From Magnetovibrio blakemorei (lineage in GTDB: Bacteria > Pseudomonadota > Alphaproteobacteria > Rhodospirillales > Magnetovibrionaceae), in contig NZ_MCGG01000078.1 of the NCBI RefSeq assembly GCF_001746755.1, forward strand, positions 62,001 to 126,000: a stretch of DNA of 64,000 bases, given 5' to 3'. Of this stretch, positions 18,082 through 28,103 are shown piece by piece. The position numbers and the translations under genes were made by a program. A model generated the notes under the pieces. The model searched no databases. It saw nothing but the letters and a program-made list of their open reading frames with translations, and had not been told where the DNA came from. Every line of letters begins with the position of its first letter. Position 1 is the stretch's first letter.

Positions 18082-18797
18082 TCGAAGAGATCTTACTGCT
18101 CAGCGACCCGGCGCTTATCCCGGACCTAAAAGCGGTTTTCAAAGACGCCAATCCCCGCCTGCGTCTCTTAAGTATCGATACGCTCGACACCTTAAACACC
18201 CTTGAAAACCGCGCTTTGGGCAACACCCGGCTGATTTCGTTTGGCGGCGAACTGATTGTCCCGGCTGCGTTTTTAAATCGCCTTGGGGGTGGCGCATACA
18301 ACTTTCATCCCGGCCCTCCCGATCGTCCCGGACGCTATCCGTCGTGTTTTTTTATTTATGACAATGGCGTTCAATCTGACGGCGATCACCCGTTCGGCTC
18401 AACCGTTCACGAGATGGCCGCCCAGGTCGACAGTGGCGCGATTGTGGCCACAGACCTGTTTCACGTTCCCACCGACATTGATCGCCTCACGTTGGACGCG
18501 CTGAGTTTTCAATCGATGCTGACTCTATTGCGCCACTTGGCCCCAGCCTTAGCCACGGACCCAGCACCGCTGCCCCGCATCGATGCCGTGTGGAGCGGGC
18601 GCGCCACCACCCAGCGCGATTTTGAAGCCCTGTGCCACTTGCCCCAAGACATCACGGAGGCCGAATTTCAGCGCCGCTATCGGGCCGTCGGCGAAGGCCC
18701 CGAGCACGCCTTGAACCTCACCCTCTTTGGCCACCGCTTCACCCTCAACAATCGCCACGCAGGGCCGAAAGTCACCGTCGGCGGGAAAATCCGTTAG
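18078..18797 (+). CDS. Formyltransferase-like protein
   Basis: A 239-residue protein starting at GTG 18078, overlapping the flp stop in a GTGA arrangement with GGGG just upstream, so translation is probably coupled. The formyl-transferase N-domain catalytic residues are recognisable: Asn75 and His77 in YNFHPGPP, and the aspartate in AAQVDSGAIV, equivalent to the Asn-His-Asp set of methionyl-tRNA formyltransferase. The C-terminal part is shorter than in Fmt and lacks the tRNA-binding OB domain, so the acceptor is probably a small molecule or sugar amine. The true acceptor is unknown. Confidence 0.8.
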   Translation: MIEEILLLSDPALIPDLKAVFKDANPRLRLLSIDTLDTLNTLENRALGNTRLISFGGELIVPAAFLNRLGGGAYNFHPGPPDRPGRYPSCFFIYDNGVQSDGDHPFGSTVHEMAAQVDSGAIVATDLFHVPTDIDRLTLDALSFQSMLTLLRHLAPALATDPAPLPRIDAVWSGRATTQRDFEALCHLPQDITEAEFQRRYRAVGEGPEHALNLTLFGHRFTLNNRHAGPKVTVGGKIR

Positions 18798-18836
18798 CCC
18801 CATGTTTGACCGAGCCGGCCAAACCTTATCGCCCGT

Positions 18837-21407
18837 TCACGATGGTTCTGACGGCGTTTCCAATGAAGCTTCCGGATCGCCTTGTGGCTGGTCTTGAGGA
18901 CCGCTTTGCGTCGTCGGTTTGATGGGCGCGACCCTTGGCTCTTCGGGTGAGGCATCCTTCGGTTCTTCAACAGCGACTGCACCTGACTTCTCTGCAGGGA
19001 CTGCACCGGGAAACGCACCGGGGGGGAAATGCACAACCCGCTGGGGGAAGGGGATTTCGATGCCGCCGGCTTTAAATGCATCGTGAATGGCAAACCGAAT
19101 GTCTGAACCGGTATGCAGTCGTTTTTCCACGTTGGCCAGATAAGCACGCAGCTCGAAGTTTAAGGAGCTGTCGGCAAAATCGGAAAAAATCACATACGGC
19201 TCCGGATGCGCCGTCACATTTGGATGGGCTTTGGCGCATTCGAGCAAAATCGCTTTAACCTGCTGTGGATCAGAGCCATAGGCAACGCCGACCAACACTT
19301 CGACGCGGCCCAAAATATTTTTATGCGTCCAGTTCGTCACCGGCGTGGAAATCAGGTCCGCATTGGGAATGATGACGCTGGCGCGTTGAAAGGTTTCAAT
19401 TTCGGTGGAGCGCACATTGACTTTTTTGACCGTGCCCTCATGCCCGCCAACAATCACCCAGTCGCCCGGTTTGATGGGGCGTTCCGCCAGCAAAATCAAA
19501 CCCGATACGAAGTTGTTGACCACGTTTTGCAAACCAAAGCCAAGGCCGACGGAGAGCGCGCCCGCGATCAACGCTAAATTGGTGAGATCAAGGCCCAAGG
19601 TTGAAATGGTCACCAGCAGAGCGATCACCGTACCGGCGTAACCAACCCCCGTTTTCAGGGCGTCTCTCACCCCTTTGTCCTTGGTCAGGTTAGGCAGGAT
19701 ATGGCGTTCCAGACCTTTTTGGATCAGCCGGGTGATGAACAAGATGGCGCCGAACAAGGTCAGCCCGATCAACACATCGACGAGCGAGAACGTATACGAG
19801 CCAATGCGCATACCGCGCATCAACTTGCCGAGCGATACGGCGGTGTCTTCCGCACCCAACCCCCACACCGGCAGCAACACCAAACCTGTCACCAGCAAGA
19901 GGGCAATATCCAGAACCGTGCGCAGCCAAAACAGCGTGCGCTCGCTGGCATCCCCGTCAAGGGCAAAAAGCGTGCGCGCCTTGCGGCCAAAGCTGTGTTG
20001 GGGGTCCAAAACCATCCCCAGACCTTCGCGACCGACACTGCGCAAAAGCCCCATCCCGGCCAAAATCAAGCTGCTCAAAAAGATGGCCCGCAGTACGTAG
20101 GTCGCCAGTCCAGGAAACCCGACCAAAGCCACAATTGGCAAAACGACCAGCCCCACGGTCAAAAATGCCCGCACCCGCGGAAGCGTCGAAACGGTGTCCT
20201 TTTCGGGCGTTTTAGGGGCGCTTTCCGGGGACGAGAATTGCCCCCAGATGCGCGAATCCAAAAGAGAAATCAGCAACGGCACCAGCACCAGCGTGAACAC
20301 AAATGTCGCCACACTGGCCAGCTCCGCCGAGGGAGTCGCCCACAACGTCATCTCATGCAGGCCGTCAAAAACCAAGAACAGGGCCAAGGTGAGTTGGAGG
20401 CGCACCACCAACAGCTTGGACGCCGCCGCATCAAAATCCAGCAAATGCCATTCCTGGCGCTGTGGGGCTAAACCCGCATTGATCAACCCGTAACCTAGAA
20501 AAAACAGCACCAAGGTCCGGTCGGCACCGCTCAGCACCGTGGCCAACGGTTCCGGGGCTTGATCGCCTTCAAACGGCAACCAGCTGACCAAAAAGACGAA
20601 CAAAATCGGCCCCAAAGCACGACCGCCCCCTTCCACCAAGCCGGCCAGCAAACGGCGGCTGTAGCTCGGTTTCTCGATACCGTAAACGCGCCCATAGTGC
20701 GCGCGCAGCCAAAGCCCCAGCATCCACCCGCCTATGGCGGCAAAAAAGGCAATGGCCAAATGGCGCAGCAGCAACGTTTGCTCCTTAGCCGCACCGTCGA
20801 TGCTGGTCCACCACGTCTGTGGCGCGGTGATGAAGGAGGCGTTAAACACCTGCATCGCTTCCTTCCAGGCAATCGTCCAAGCCTTCTGATTGAGCGGCGT
20901 GACGGTGCGTTCGAACAACTCATTTTTCAGTCGTTCGCGCGAGCGCAGGGTGATCTTCGACAAGGTTTGTTCCGCCTTGGCGATGATCAAACCCGCTTGT
21001 TTGGCGTGCCCTTCTAGGTCCGCCACTTCTTTACCCAATTCCTTGCGCCGCTTTTGCACCGCTTCGGATTCGGCATTGGTCTCTTCCGCGGGCGGCGGAC
21101 CTAAGGTTTCCAACAGCCTTTTGCTTTGTTTGGCTTGACTGAGGGCGCTGTCGCGTTGCACCACCGCACCATCGGCAATGGTTCTCAGCTGATCACGCAG
21201 ATCGCGCTCTTCCAAACTGCCGGTGCGCCCGCTTTCGACCCGTTTTTCGATTTTCAGGACGGCTTGGTCCCAGGCGCGCACCTGAGCGTTAAAATCAATC
21301 GGCGGTTCCTGGGCAAAGCCCAAGCTGGCGACGAACAGAATTTGCAGGGCAAATACAAACCCCAAGCCCAAACCAAACCGCAACCGACTATCCATCGTCA
21401 TATCCAT
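18837..21407 (-). CDS. MscS-family mechanosensitive channel with DUF3772 domain
   Basis: An 856-residue protein: signal peptide, a periplasmic coiled-coil-rich region (to ~190) of the DUF3772 type, about ten membrane segments, then the MscS core. The pore-lining helix and beta domain are recognisable in LIAGALSVGLGFGLQNVVNNFVSGLILLAERPIKPGDWV. The C-terminus is a long Pro/Glu-rich tail. It belongs with the large MscK/MscM-like channels that release solutes in osmotic downshock. It overlaps by 10 bp with the upstream CorA/ZntB gene, so the two are one operon. Confidence 0.9.
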   Translation of the reverse strand: MDMTMDSRLRFGLGLGFVFALQILFVASLGFAQEPPIDFNAQVRAWDQAVLKIEKRVESGRTGSLEERDLRDQLRTIADGAVVQRDSALSQAKQSKRLLETLGPPPAEETNAESEAVQKRRKELGKEVADLEGHAKQAGLIIAKAEQTLSKITLRSRERLKNELFERTVTPLNQKAWTIAWKEAMQVFNASFITAPQTWWTSIDGAAKEQTLLLRHLAIAFFAAIGGWMLGLWLRAHYGRVYGIEKPSYSRRLLAGLVEGGGRALGPILFVFLVSWLPFEGDQAPEPLATVLSGADRTLVLFFLGYGLINAGLAPQRQEWHLLDFDAAASKLLVVRLQLTLALFLVFDGLHEMTLWATPSAELASVATFVFTLVLVPLLISLLDSRIWGQFSSPESAPKTPEKDTVSTLPRVRAFLTVGLVVLPIVALVGFPGLATYVLRAIFLSSLILAGMGLLRSVGREGLGMVLDPQHSFGRKARTLFALDGDASERTLFWLRTVLDIALLLVTGLVLLPVWGLGAEDTAVSLGKLMRGMRIGSYTFSLVDVLIGLTLFGAILFITRLIQKGLERHILPNLTKDKGVRDALKTGVGYAGTVIALLVTISTLGLDLTNLALIAGALSVGLGFGLQNVVNNFVSGLILLAERPIKPGDWVIVGGHEGTVKKVNVRSTEIETFQRASVIIPNADLISTPVTNWTHKNILGRVEVLVGVAYGSDPQQVKAILLECAKAHPNVTAHPEPYVIFSDFADSSLNFELRAYLANVEKRLHTGSDIRFAIHDAFKAGGIEIPFPQRVVHFPPGAFPGAVPAEKSGAVAVEEPKDASPEEPRVAPIKPTTQSGPQDQPQGDPEASLETPSEPS

Positions 21408-22390
21408 TTAAAGCGCCGCATTATCCATATTTCGATCACAACGAGCCCGACCAATCCCGCGCACACGAACCAGAACGCCCACGGTGATTCAGCGCCGGGC
21501 ATGCCGCCCACGTTGATGCCCAACAACCCGGTCAAAAAGCCCAGCGGCAACATGACGGTCGCCACCACCGTCAGAACATACATGGTTTTTTCCATGCGCT
21601 GGGAAATGCGGTTGATCAGTTCGTCCTGCACCACCGCCGCACGTTCGCGTATTTCATCCAATTCTTCAACAATGCGGGTGACCCGGTCCACCGTTTCGCG
21701 CAAGCGTCCCTTGATCCGGTCATCCAGCCACATCTCTTCGAACTGGGCCAAGCGCGCCAACGCGTCACGCTGGGGATTGATGTAGCGACGCAGTGCGATG
21801 GCAACCCGCCGACAATCAATCAGCTCATAACGCACCGCGCGCATATCAAGCGTCTCCCCCCCATCGATACCGATGAGCTTATCTTCAAGCCCCATCAATT
21901 GATCGCTGAGATTCTCAATCACCGGACTCATCCGTTCGGTCAGGCTGGCGGCCAAGCGGGCGACCAAATGCCCCGTCGAAACCGGACCTTTTCCGCTGCT
22001 GAGTTGTTGGCGAACGTCCTCGACCGCCATCAGGCGGCGAAACCGGGTCGAAATGACCCGATCGGCTTCGATCCACATGCGGATCGACACCATATCTTCC
22101 GGTTCAGCCCCGGGGTTTAAATTGACTCCACGCAAAACCAGCAGTGTGCCATCATCGTAATCGTCGCAACGCGGTCGGGATTCATCGGCCATCAGGCCAT
22201 CGATCACAAACGTATCCAGGCCGCTGTGCTCGCGCAGCCACGCGTCGGTGTTTTCATGCGTGCAATCTAAGTGAACCCAAATCGGCCCCTGATCCGCCGT
22301 CCACGTGTTCACTTTAGGCCAGTCCAGGGTCGTGCCCAAGCCCTTGCCGTCCAACACATAAGCGCAAATCAATTCAGGAAATTCCGTCAT
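21398..22390 (-). CDS. zntB: CorA/ZntB-family divalent cation transporter
   Basis: A 330-residue protein with a large cytoplasmic N-domain, a long charged helix, and two C-terminal membrane segments. The loop between them reads GINVGG where CorA has GMN and ZntB has GVN, so it fits the ZntB-like subgroup (zinc or other cation flux). It is upstream of and overlaps the MscS-type gene. The gene symbol is by similarity only; the ion is not proven. Confidence 0.85.
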   Translation of the reverse strand: MTEFPELICAYVLDGKGLGTTLDWPKVNTWTADQGPIWVHLDCTHENTDAWLREHSGLDTFVIDGLMADESRPRCDDYDDGTLLVLRGVNLNPGAEPEDMVSIRMWIEADRVISTRFRRLMAVEDVRQQLSSGKGPVSTGHLVARLAASLTERMSPVIENLSDQLMGLEDKLIGIDGGETLDMRAVRYELIDCRRVAIALRRYINPQRDALARLAQFEEMWLDDRIKGRLRETVDRVTRIVEELDEIRERAAVVQDELINRISQRMEKTMYVLTVVATVMLPLGFLTGLLGINVGGMPGAESPWAFWFVCAGLVGLVVIEIWIMRRFKWI

Positions 22391-22482
22391 GGCTGGCTTT
22401 CATTCAAAAACTTATTTTTTTGATGATAACGTAAAATTAGGCCGGAGAACATGATAAGCTCACGTATCGTTTTGTTTATATT

Positions 22483-23829
22483 ATGTTTTTATCAACCGAT
22501 TTGGAGCACAAACTGAGCACGTCCATAGTGGCAACGATTTTCACAATCTCAGCGCTTTTGTTGGCCGTCTTTGGCATGAACTTGGGCTTTGGTCTGCAAG
22601 CCACTTTGTTGGGCGTGCGCGCAGGCATGGAAGACTTCGCCCTGCCCATGATTGGCGCGATCATGGCGTTGTATTACGTCGGCTACATCGGCGGGTCGCT
22701 TTATGGACCCCGGTTGATCAACCGGGTCGGCCACATTCGCACCTTTGCGGCGTTTGCCTCTGCGGCGTCCGCGGTCGCTTTGATCCATGCCATGATTGTC
22801 GAACCCTGGACGTGGATGGCGCTGCGCGCCATGACCGGCTTTTTTCTCGCCGGAATGATCATCGTTTCGGAAAGCTGGTTAAACCACGCCGCCAGCAACA
22901 CCAACCGCGGCAGCGTTTTGTCCACCTACATGATCGTCACCTTGGGGGCTTCGGCTCTGGGCCAATTGCTGCTCAACGTCGCCCCACCCCGGGGTACGGA
23001 ACTTTTTATCTTGGTTTCGATCTTGATTTCCTTGTGTTTGGTGCCGCTCACCGTGACGCGGCGTGAAGTCCCGCTGCCCGTACCGACCCCGCCCATGTCG
23101 ATCAAACGCCTTTTTGCCATTTCCCCAACCGGCGTCGTGGGGTGCTTGGCCACGGGTCTGATCAGCGGTTCATTTTGGGGTATGGGGGCTGTCTATGCCC
23201 AACAGTCGGGCATGACCACCCCGGAAATCTCTGTGTTTATGGCCATCGTTGTGTTGGGGGGCATCATCACCCAGTGGCCGCTTGGCTTTCTTTCTGACCG
23301 CATCGATCGCCGCACCGTGATGATCATCATCAGTCTGGCCATTGCCGGGGCCAGTTTTGCCCTGTCCTTTGCCGATCATATGTCGAGCCTTCAACGCCTT
23401 GGCGCGGGGGCCCTGTTCGGCATGGCGGCCTTTCCGCTGTACGCCATTTCCAACGCTCACGTGAACGACCAGGTGAAATCAATGGACTTCGTTTCGGCCA
23501 GCAGCACCTTGTTGGTTGTGTATGGACTCGGCGCCGTATCGGGGCCGATGATTTCGTCCACCGCCATGGCAGAATACGGCCCCGGTGGATTGTTTTATTA
23601 CACCGCCGTCATAGCCGTTGGGCTGAGCCTTTTTACCCTGCACCGCAAATGGGTCGGGCAAGCCGTCGCGGCGGATGACAAAGAGCAATTTGTCGCCGTA
23701 CCCAAAACCAGTCAGGTCGCCATGGTGATGGTGGCGGCCGCCGTCAGCGAAGAGAACAATTCTGACGATGCCCCTGACGGCGGGTCTGATGACGGGTCTA
23801 ATGACGGGCCCGAAGCGCCCCTAAGTTGA
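22483..23829 (+). CDS. MFS transporter (YcaD-like)
   Basis: A 448-residue major facilitator with 12 predicted membrane segments. FLSDRIDRRTVMII is the inter-helix 8-9 motif, and VGYIGGSLYGPRLINRVGH corresponds to motif A between helices 2 and 3. It resembles the YcaD group of uncharacterised efflux-type permeases. The cytoplasmic tail is acidic with DDGS-type repeats. Divergent from the zntB-mscS operon with 92 bp between starts. Confidence 0.88.
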   Translation: MFLSTDLEHKLSTSIVATIFTISALLLAVFGMNLGFGLQATLLGVRAGMEDFALPMIGAIMALYYVGYIGGSLYGPRLINRVGHIRTFAAFASAASAVALIHAMIVEPWTWMALRAMTGFFLAGMIIVSESWLNHAASNTNRGSVLSTYMIVTLGASALGQLLLNVAPPRGTELFILVSILISLCLVPLTVTRREVPLPVPTPPMSIKRLFAISPTGVVGCLATGLISGSFWGMGAVYAQQSGMTTPEISVFMAIVVLGGIITQWPLGFLSDRIDRRTVMIIISLAIAGASFALSFADHMSSLQRLGAGALFGMAAFPLYAISNAHVNDQVKSMDFVSASSTLLVVYGLGAVSGPMISSTAMAEYGPGGLFYYTAVIAVGLSLFTLHRKWVGQAVAADDKEQFVAVPKTSQVAMVMVAAAVSEENNSDDAPDGGSDDGSNDGPEAPLS

Positions 23830-24088
23830 ACGCCATTTATAGCGCTCGCGCCATGCGTTTAGCCTTGAAATACTGCTGTTTTCTGACCTCGTAGGCGCTA
23901 TGATCAAGTCCTCTTCAGCCTTTGAATTCGTGTGTTTAAGAATGGGGCTGCGACACGTGTAACGCTTTTGGCACGTGCTCGGTTGTTTTATTTCTACGTC
24001 CTGTATTTCGGTTTTCGGCACCGCTTCACGCGACAAGATTAACGGCCGAAATATCCCGCGCGATGCGTCTATGAAGGAAATTCTCAGC

Positions 24089-25264
24089 ATGCTTAATCGT
24101 CTTCTCGAGGTTCTTCGAATTCCCTTCTCCGTTTTTCGCCTCTCCGGTGAGGACTTGATGCAATTGCTCCATGCGGGTGGTCATTCCCATTATCTGAGCC
24201 GCCATCGCGCAGGTTTGATTATCGAGCGGGTGCGTTTGGTGTCGGCAGCGTTTTGCCTGCTGACGTTTGCCTGGATTGGCCTGGATTTTTTTGCCTTTGA
24301 GCTCAAAACCTGGTTAATTTTGGTGCAGTTGCGGCTGGTTTCAACGACCATTTTTCTGCTTTTGGCGTGGCGCTGGGATTTTGAAAAACACCTGCGCACG
24401 GGCTTCATCATGATGATTATGATGATGGCCAACCCGCTTATTTTTTACGGCTTTGCCTATGGTCTGTTTGCCGGACAAGCCTTCACCGGCGTGGCGCATA
24501 TCGTCGCCACCGTTTACACCATGTTGCCCTATATCATCATTGCGGGCTTAAGCCTTTTCCCCCTGACGGCCCTTGAAGCTGTGTTGTTCGCCCTGCCGAT
24601 TTTGGCCATCACCGCATTTGCGCCCCAGTTTGCGGGGGTTGGCGAGGTCACAGATTCCATCGCCACATTGTGGATTTTGGGCCTGATCCTAGGCGTCTAT
24701 ATCCTGGCCGGGATGAGCCAACTGCATTCGATGATTTCTTTGGTCCACCAAGCCAGTAAGGATCCCCTCACCGATCTTTTGACGCGGCGCACAGGCACCG
24801 AAATCATCGACCTGTATTTCCGCATCTCCGTTTTGCACAACACGCCGTTTTCGGTGATCTTTTTTGATCTGGATCATTTTAAGCTGATCAATGACGAATA
24901 CGGTCACGAAGCCGGCGACGAAGCACTGCGCAACACCGCCAAAAAACTGCACGAATACCTGCGTCGATCCGACGTCATCGTGCGCTGGGGCGGTGAAGAA
25001 ATGGTTGCCGTTTTGCCCAACACCAACATGGACGGCATAAAGCTGATTTTGAACCGCGTGTTAAAGGATTGGCTGGGCAACCGTCCCGACGGTACCCCGC
25101 TTACCGCCAGCATCGGCGTGGCTGAGCGCATTTCCGATACCATCGATGACTGGCCCGAACTGATTGAAATGGCCGACAAGCGCATGTACGCGGCGAAGAA
25201 ATCCGGGCGCGCCCGCGCCATCTTGTGTGGCGAAGAGGTTATGGTTTCAGACCAAGCCTCTTAA
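24089..25264 (+). CDS. Membrane-bound diguanylate cyclase (GGEEM variant)
   Basis: About 391 residues from the ATG at 24089, chosen because AAGGA lies ten bases upstream; ATG 24071 is an alternative. Six or so membrane segments (MASE-like sensor) occupy the first half, followed by a GGDEF domain: DPLTDLLTRRTG, FFDLDHFKLINDEYGH, and the signature RWGGEEMVAVLP. The active-site motif is GGEEM rather than GG[D/E]EF, and an RxxD product-inhibition site (RRSD) sits five residues before it. It likely makes cyclic di-GMP unless the Phe-to-Met change impairs it. A neighbouring PAS kinase converges on it. Confidence 0.88.
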   Translation: MLNRLLEVLRIPFSVFRLSGEDLMQLLHAGGHSHYLSRHRAGLIIERVRLVSAAFCLLTFAWIGLDFFAFELKTWLILVQLRLVSTTIFLLLAWRWDFEKHLRTGFIMMIMMMANPLIFYGFAYGLFAGQAFTGVAHIVATVYTMLPYIIIAGLSLFPLTALEAVLFALPILAITAFAPQFAGVGEVTDSIATLWILGLILGVYILAGMSQLHSMISLVHQASKDPLTDLLTRRTGTEIIDLYFRISVLHNTPFSVIFFDLDHFKLINDEYGHEAGDEALRNTAKKLHEYLRRSDVIVRWGGEEMVAVLPNTNMDGIKLILNRVLKDWLGNRPDGTPLTASIGVAERISDTIDDWPELIEMADKRMYAAKKSGRARAILCGEEVMVSDQAS

Positions 25265-25294
25265 ACCCCAAGACCAAGTTAGCGGATCCATTTG

Positions 25295-27268
25295 TTAGAA
25301 ATCCAGGGACACCGTTCGCTCGGGTGGGAAGCGCACTTGAATCGTTGTACCCTTGCCCTTCTGGCTTTCAACGCTGAGCATGCCGTCGTGCAGTTCGACA
25401 AGCCCCCGCGTTAATGGCAAACCAAGTCCTGTGCCTTCGTGTTTGCGCGACAACGTGCTGTCCACTTGGCCAAACTGCGCCATGGCCAGTTTGATCTCCG
25501 CCTCATTCATGCCAATGCCGGTATCTTTCACAGTCCACACATGGCAATCCGCTTCATCGCAGAGGGTTGTCAGGTAAATATCTCCACCCGCCGGCGTAAA
25601 CTTAATCGAATTGGTCAATAGATTGAGCAGAACCTGTTTCATTCGCCGTTCATCGGCAAAGATCATCGGCAAATTATCTTCACATTGGATGTGCAGATGC
25701 ACCTGGCTCTCTTGAGCGCGGTGATTCACAAGACGTACGGAGGATTCAACGATACCTCCCACTTGGACAACGTTTTCATGTAGCGTCAACATCCCCGCTT
25801 CAATGGCGGAAACGTCGAGAATATCGTTGATCAAGTCCAACAAATGCTGCCCGGAACTGTGGATATCGCTTAAATATTCACGGTATTTTTCGTGACCAAG
25901 CGGGCCAAACGTTTCCGTTTCCATCAAGCTGGAAAATCCGATGATCGCGTTCAACGGGGTGCGCAGCTCGTGACTCATATTGGCCATCAGTTCCGATTTG
26001 GTGCGGCTGGCCACTTCGGCTTCATTGAGCGCGTTGCGCACCGCCAATTCCGCAGCCTTGCGCGCGCTGATATCTTCGTGGGTCGCCACGTAATGCGTGT
26101 TGTGGCCCGTATCATCCTTGATGGGAGCAATGGTGGCATAGGCCCAAAATTGACTGCCGTCTTTGCGCGTATCTTGCAATTCCCCACGCCATTCCTGGCC
26201 CGCCTGAATGGTGGTCCAAATATCGCAATGAATGGCCCGCGGCGTTTCCTGCGATTTGATGATTCGGGGGTTTTGGCCAAGCGCCTCTTCGGCCGTGTAG
26301 CCCGTCAGTTTGGTGAACCGAGAGTTGACGAACTCAATGATTCCCGCCGTATCGGTGATGAACACGGCGCTGGGACTTTGTTCAAGGGCGCGCGTCAGCT
26401 TTCGCGAACGGGCCTCGCTTTCCTTCAGTTCCCGGGTTCGAGCCTCAACCCGGTCTTCCAATTTGCTTTGCATATCAAGCAATGCATTTTCAACTTTTTT
26501 GCGCGCCGTAATATTGCGCGTGGTGCCTTCGACACCTGCATAAGCACCAGCTGCATCGTACAGCATCTTCGCGCTGGTCGAGACCCACACTTCTTGGCCG
26601 TTTTTATGGCGCAGACGCACCGCATAATCGGAGACACGGCCCCCGTCGCCCTTCAGCTTTTGCAGGAAATCGTCTCGTTCTTTTGGATCGACATACAAGT
26701 CCGCAAGCGGTTGTGAAATCAATTCATCAACGCTATAGCCCAAAACGGTCTGCACTGAATCTGACAGCATGGTGATGCAGCCATCGTGGTCGGTTCGATA
26801 AAACACATCGGTCATGGTTTCCAAAATCGTCCGAACTTCACGTTCCGACTTTTTCAGTGTGGACTCTGCGTGCACACGTTCAGTGATGTCGATACCGGTG
26901 CCAACCACATATTGAATGGCGCCGACCTCGTTCAATGTGACCGTGTTAGACCAAGAAATGATTCGCTTTTGTCTGTCTTTGGTCAGCCAAGCGTTTTCAT
27001 GGGCGCTTGGAAAATCGCCGGCCGTCAGTTTTCCAAAGACCTCTTTGACCTGCGCACAAACATCGTCAGGCAGCAAAAAATCCCACGGCGTTCGCCCCAG
27101 GACCTCAGCTTCGCTATAGCCGGTCACCTCTTGGCACGTGCGATTGAAAAACACGATTTTGCCATCAGAATTCAAAACCACAACCAGCGCTCCAACCGTT
27201 TCCAGTATGGCGCGGGTGATTTTGTCATTTTCCAACAAGGAAGCTTCGCTAAGAAGGTGCATATTCAC
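25295..27268 (-). CDS. Soluble PAS-PAS-PAS sensor histidine kinase
   Basis: A 657-residue kinase with no membrane segment. Three PAS/PAC modules can be read at about residues 15-135, 140-265 and 295-415, with a coiled coil between the second and third. The HisKA box is MSHELRTPLNAIIGFSS (phospho-His around 435), followed by an N box NSIKFTPAGG, G1 DTGIGM and G2 GTGLGLP. No receiver domain or response-regulator gene is adjacent, so it is an orphan kinase. It presumably senses an intracellular redox, light or small-molecule cue; no cofactor ligand could be assigned. Confidence 0.92.
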   Translation of the reverse strand: MNMHLLSEASLLENDKITRAILETVGALVVVLNSDGKIVFFNRTCQEVTGYSEAEVLGRTPWDFLLPDDVCAQVKEVFGKLTAGDFPSAHENAWLTKDRQKRIISWSNTVTLNEVGAIQYVVGTGIDITERVHAESTLKKSEREVRTILETMTDVFYRTDHDGCITMLSDSVQTVLGYSVDELISQPLADLYVDPKERDDFLQKLKGDGGRVSDYAVRLRHKNGQEVWVSTSAKMLYDAAGAYAGVEGTTRNITARKKVENALLDMQSKLEDRVEARTRELKESEARSRKLTRALEQSPSAVFITDTAGIIEFVNSRFTKLTGYTAEEALGQNPRIIKSQETPRAIHCDIWTTIQAGQEWRGELQDTRKDGSQFWAYATIAPIKDDTGHNTHYVATHEDISARKAAELAVRNALNEAEVASRTKSELMANMSHELRTPLNAIIGFSSLMETETFGPLGHEKYREYLSDIHSSGQHLLDLINDILDVSAIEAGMLTLHENVVQVGGIVESSVRLVNHRAQESQVHLHIQCEDNLPMIFADERRMKQVLLNLLTNSIKFTPAGGDIYLTTLCDEADCHVWTVKDTGIGMNEAEIKLAMAQFGQVDSTLSRKHEGTGLGLPLTRGLVELHDGMLSVESQKGKGTTIQVRFPPERTVSLDF

Positions 27269-27354
27269 TCAGTCACTTAAAATGGACTATTGTCATATAA
27301 TAATCAGAGGGCGCAATTGCATGCCTTTCCTGCTGTTCCCTCATTTTATGTGCC

Positions 27355-27963
27355 TTACGAACGCGCCACGGAAATGCCCACGCCCATCATGACAAGGCCG
27401 GATATCTTGTTGACCCGGCGGGCAATTTTAGGACGGTTCATCAGCCGTTTCAGCTGCTGGCCCAGCACGCACACGATGCTGATTCCAACCAACAACGTCA
27501 GCCCAACCGTGAAAACAATTTGCGTCGCGACCAGGGTGGAAAGGCTGTTTAAATCGACAAACAACGGTAAAAAAGAAAGGTAAAACACGATCAACTTCGG
27601 GTTTGTGCCGTTGATGAGAAAACCGACCAAAATTTGTTTCGATTGCGATCGCCCCGGACGGATCTCATCGACGTGAACGCCCGGACTGGTGAATTGTTTA
27701 TAGCCCAAATAAATTAAATACGTGGCACCGCAAAATTTGACGTAGACCATGACCGGAGCCAAGGTCGCGGACAAGATGGCTAAGGAAGACAATGCCAACA
27801 CCAGATACAAAACCGCCCCGATCACTTCTCCAACGGCGAGAAAAAATCCAGCCCGAAAGCCATCGCGCGCGCTGGTCACCAGCACCGCCAAATTGGCCGG
27901 CCCTGGCGACAAAACAAACACCAACGCGGCCAAAGACAGGCTCAAAGTCGTCGAAAAATCCAT
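27355..27963 (-). CDS. LysE-family translocator
   Basis: A 202-residue protein with about six membrane segments and the LysE/RhtB family motif LSPGPANLAVLV near the N-terminus. The ATG at 27963 is preferred because GGGAGGGG is spaced seven bases upstream. LysE/RhtB members export amino acids or their analogues; the substrate here is not known. It is separate from the sensor kinase (87 bp) and from the TRIC gene (140 bp). Confidence 0.9.
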   Translation of the reverse strand: MDFSTTLSLSLAALVFVLSPGPANLAVLVTSARDGFRAGFFLAVGEVIGAVLYLVLALSSLAILSATLAPVMVYVKFCGATYLIYLGYKQFTSPGVHVDEIRPGRSQSKQILVGFLINGTNPKLIVFYLSFLPLFVDLNSLSTLVATQIVFTVGLTLLVGISIVCVLGQQLKRLMNRPKIARRVNKISGLVMMGVGISVARS

Positions 27964-28103
27964 CTCACACCCCTCCCGCACCGCCAACACGATGGCGCAA
28001 ATATCCTCAAACGAACTTCGATCAATTGGTGGAGTCCGTCAAGGACAGAGGCGGATCGATTGGCAAAGGCACCTATCATATTTATGCTTTAGCGCGCCTA
28101 CGC

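Noticed and set aside
19701-20471. 256-residue open frame antisense to the MscS-type gene
   Set aside because: Low-complexity Gln/His/Arg-rich product complementary to membrane helices; no support for expression.
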